The notes beneath the pieces are model-generated. The model did not search any database. It worked only from the letters and a program-made list of their open reading frames with translations, and had not been told where the DNA came from. A stretch of 64,000 bases of DNA from Anderseniella sp963700885 (GTDB lineage: Bacteria > Pseudomonadota > Alphaproteobacteria > Rhizobiales > Aestuariivirgaceae), in contig CAVOZJ010000032.1 in NCBI GenBank assembly GCA_963700885.1, positions 62,001 to 126,000 of the forward strand. Direction: 5' to 3'. Positions 62,017 to 64,000 of this stretch are shown piece by piece (the first letter of the stretch is position 1; each line of letters opens with the position of its first letter). Made by a program: the position numbers and the translations under genes.

Positions 62017-62181
62017 GGACAACACCCCTTGCTGTTCGAAACCATATGAAAGTCACCTGTATTGGCACGAAAACCACCAGCTGGTCCACCGCCAAATGTG
62101 CATCGAGGAAAAGAACTGGCTGAGCAGGCAAAGCCGTACCATATTGGTGACAATACATGACCTTAACGACCCGAGGCAGGA

Positions 62182-62802
62182 ATGAACACAACCGGGACTG
62201 AACACCACGACTTCACCAGCCGGTCCGAACCGCTGCGGCTGTTTGGAGAATGGCTGGAAGAAGCCGGCGGGAGCGAACCCAATGATCCCACCGCCATGAG
62301 CGTGGCCACGGTCGATGCTGATGGCCTGCCCAATGTGCGCATGACACTGCTGAAGGATTTCGATGAGCGAGGTTTCGTCTTCTACACCAATCTTGAAAGC
62401 CAGAAGGGAACCGAGATACTGGCTTCGCGAAAGGCTGCCCTGGGTTTCCACTGGAAATCCCTGCGCCGCCAGGTGCGCATCAGGGGGCCGGTTGAACTGG
62501 TCAGCGATGCAGAGGCCGATGCCTATTTCAAGTCGCGGCCACGCGACAGTCGCATTGGCGCATGGGCATCGCAACAGTCGCGCCCGCTGGAAAGCCGCTT
62601 CGCCCTGGAAAAGGCCGTCGCCAGGTATGCAGCGAAATATGCCATCGGCGAAGTTCCGCGCCCGCCATACTGGTCGGGGTTTCGCGTCCGGCCGGTCTAC
62701 ATCGAATTCTGGAAAGACGGTGCGTTTCGCCTGCATGACCGAATCGTCTTCAGGTGTGACGGTGGCGATGGCCCCTGGAGCAAAACGCGGCTTTATCCGT
62801 GA
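62182..62802 (+). CDS. pdxH: Pyridoxamine 5'-phosphate oxidase
   Basis: FMN enzyme making pyridoxal 5'-phosphate. 206 residues. Features: DPTAMSVATVDADGLPNVRM, LLKDFDERGFVFYTNLESQK, FHWKSLRRQVRIRGPVEL, IGAWASQQSRPLESR and the C-terminal SGFRVRPVYIEFWKDGAFRL with HDRIVF. The ATG at 62182 follows the AGGCAGG site. It is divergent from fabI and followed by an SDR gene. Confidence 0.95.
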   Translation: MNTTGTEHHDFTSRSEPLRLFGEWLEEAGGSEPNDPTAMSVATVDADGLPNVRMTLLKDFDERGFVFYTNLESQKGTEILASRKAALGFHWKSLRRQVRIRGPVELVSDAEADAYFKSRPRDSRIGAWASQQSRPLESRFALEKAVARYAAKYAIGEVPRPPYWSGFRVRPVYIEFWKDGAFRLHDRIVFRCDGGDGPWSKTRLYP

Positions 62803-62908
62803 CGGTGATTGCCGTATAGATCGCTGATCCGGGTCTTGAACCGGTAAATTGTTTCATTCCTTATTGGCCCAGTTCATTAATCCATCACCTGCGCCAATGG
62901 AGACACTG

Positions 62909-63670
62909 ATGCCCGCTGCCCAGACTGACAACGCTGATCGCAGGACCCTGATCCTGACCGGTGCTTCGCGTGGAATTGGTCATGCCACCGTCAAACGGTT
63001 TTCGTCAGCCGGCTGGCGGGTGATTACCTGTTCGCGCCATCCGTTTCCTGAAAACTGCCCGTGGGAAATGGGGCCGGAAGATCACATTCAGATCGACCTG
63101 TCTGACATGGAGGACGTGCGCCGTGGTGTTGCCGAAATGAAGCTGCGCCTGAAGGATCAGAAAAGCCGGTTGAACGCGCTGGTCAACAATGCGGCGATTT
63201 CACCCAAACTGGATGGCGGCGGACGGATGAATACATTCGACACGAGTGCAGACGACTGGAGCCACGTGTTCAACGTCAACTTCTTTGCACCTGTCATGCT
63301 GGCGCGCGGCCTGGTCGACGAACTGAAGGCGGGGCAGGGGTCGGTTGTCAATGTCACGTCCATTGCAGGCACCGCGGTGCATCCGTTTGCCGGCGCCGCC
63401 TATTCGACTTCGAAAGCAGCGTTGGCATCCCTGACCAGGGAAATGGCCAACGACTTTGGCCCGCTTGGTGTCAGGGTAAACTCGATTTCACCGGGAGAAA
63501 TTGAAACCTCGATCCTGTCGCCCGGAACGGAGAAAATCATCCCCAGCATTCCATTGCGCCGCCTGGGCCAGCCCGAGGAGGTCGCCAAGGCGATTTACTT
63601 CCTGTGCACCGATGCGTCGTCCTATGTGACCGGTGCAGAAATCCACGTGAACGGCGGTCAGCATGTTTAG
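62909..63670 (+). CDS. SDR family oxidoreductase
   Basis: 253 residues. Cofactor motif TLILTGASRGIGHATVKRFS; NNAA in RLNALVNNAAISPKLDGG; catalytic Ser in VVNVTSIAG, and YxxxK in AAYSTSKAALASLTREM; C-terminal YVTGAEIHVNGGQHV. A classical SDR using NAD(P). Substrate unknown. The ATG at 62909 has GGAG about eight bases upstream; the frame opens at 62849. Confidence 0.92.
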   Translation: MPAAQTDNADRRTLILTGASRGIGHATVKRFSSAGWRVITCSRHPFPENCPWEMGPEDHIQIDLSDMEDVRRGVAEMKLRLKDQKSRLNALVNNAAISPKLDGGGRMNTFDTSADDWSHVFNVNFFAPVMLARGLVDELKAGQGSVVNVTSIAGTAVHPFAGAAYSTSKAALASLTREMANDFGPLGVRVNSISPGEIETSILSPGTEKIIPSIPLRRLGQPEEVAKAIYFLCTDASSYVTGAEIHVNGGQHV

Positions 63671-63838
63671 ATCAGTATGGCTTTTGATTAAATCAATCAA
63701 AATCCATGAAACTGATCAATTCCAAAGTGCCAGAGCAAATTTACGGGTTCAAGAGAACCCATGTTGCTTGAGTCAGGTTTCATTCGACCTTTCGCCGTGC
63801 CAGAAGCAAAATTTTCTCCCGCAGAATGGATAAGATCA

Positions 63839-64000
63839 ATGAATCCTGACCCCAAGGATAACCGGTCGCCGGAGACCTTTGTCGCCCATGCCCTGCACAG
63901 CGTTGACGAAGCAACCGGTTCAATAGTTCCACCGCTGCACGCAGCAACAACCTTCGCCCGTGATGAAGATTATCGCTTGCGCAACAAGCATCTGTACTCT
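63839..64000 (+). CDS. Cystathionine gamma-synthase family PLP enzyme, N-terminal part only
   Basis: 54 codons to the window edge: DNRSPETFVAHALHSVDEAT, then GSIVPPLHAATTFARDEDY and RLRNKHLYS. This is the start of Cys/Met-metabolism PLP enzymes, where VPPLHAATTF and the later Tyr-Ser pair that binds the cofactor phosphate occur. The exact member (cystathionine gamma-synthase, beta-lyase or similar) cannot be told from the fragment. It follows the SDR gene on the same strand after about 170 bp. Confidence 0.8.
   Translation, partial: MNPDPKDNRSPETFVAHALHSVDEATGSIVPPLHAATTFARDEDYRLRNKHLYS

Noticed and set aside
1..64000. tRNA, rRNA and CRISPR arrays
   Set aside because: I looked for T-loop-like GGTTCGA stretches with acceptor stems and for regularly spaced repeats and saw none; a tRNAscan-SE or CRISPR-finder run would be decisive.

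Overview
The window looks like part of an alphaproteobacterial chromosome, probably from the Hyphomicrobiales (Rhizobiales) or a relative and probably marine. Evidence: a two-subunit glycyl-tRNA synthetase (glyQ-glyS) in a polyprenyl synthetase / DUF2007 / tRNA1(Val)-type methyltransferase / S49 peptidase neighbourhood; an Omp25/31-type outer-membrane beta-barrel; pyruvate phosphate dikinase; DUF1194 and DUF1499 proteins; and the aroC / histidine phosphatase / fabI / pdxH neighbourhood. The reverse-dissimilatory APS reductase operon (aprMBA) at the left edge points to oxidation of sulfite to sulfate, as in sulfur-oxidising or organosulfur-degrading bacteria. No rRNA or tRNA gene and no CRISPR array was seen.

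Layout. 1-2.9 kb: aprA (cut by the window edge), aprB and aprM, all on the minus strand, preceded by a CysH-like protein lacking the reductase active-site motif. 3-9.9 kb: AEC transporter, radical SAM protein, a pair of arsenosugar-type glycosyltransferases, moaB, a uracil-DNA glycosylase and ETF-ubiquinone oxidoreductase. 10-26 kb: mostly core genes (secreted Cys-repeat protein, lytic transglycosylase, TPR lipoprotein-like protein, ispE, polyprenyl diphosphate synthase, DUF2007, methyltransferase, S49 peptidase, glyQS, ppdK, SleB-type hydrolase). 26-35.6 kb: aminotransferase, a ygfZ-tag-HD hydrolase operon, acuI followed by a 55-bp tandem repeat, Nudix and YedK genes separated by a MITE-like element, a GNAT/FAD oxidoreductase pair, and a prephenate dehydrogenase-like gene. 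35.9-48.6 kb: an accessory block rich in repeats and gene relics. It holds a BLUF-adenylyl cyclase (a photoactivated adenylyl cyclase homologue), an IS5-family insertion with a 3-bp target duplication, IS481 and VPLPA-CTERM remnants, an SDR relic, a DksA-like regulator, pirin, LtrA, an MscS-type channel and four copies of a ~65-bp dispersed repeat. 48.7-64 kb: core metabolism again (threonylcarbamoyl-AMP synthase, DmdC-like acyl-CoA dehydrogenase, deacetylase, xseB, methyltransferase, HAD dehalogenase, aroC, DUF1194, GNAT, P450 plus ACP, Omp, histidine phosphatase, fabI, pdxH, SDR, and a PLP enzyme cut by the right edge).

Three things stand out. First, the gene at 37120-38166 matches the photoactivated adenylyl cyclase architecture, with flavin-site, metal-site and adenine-selectivity residues all in place; it would couple blue light to cAMP. 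Second, a family of ~265-bp MITE-like elements (31766-32034, 54013-54277, a truncated copy at 36757-36929 and fragments at 27253 and 41931) keeps the same internal hairpins. One long stem has completely different sequence in two copies yet is paired in both, which suggests selection on structure. Element ends supply stop codons to neighbouring genes and a ribosome binding site to another. Third, several conserved genes are broken: aroC has an in-frame amber codon, fabI carries many single-base indels, and a cytochrome P450 and an HD hydrolase have one frameshift each. Because aroC and fabI are normally essential, sequence error is a serious alternative to real decay.
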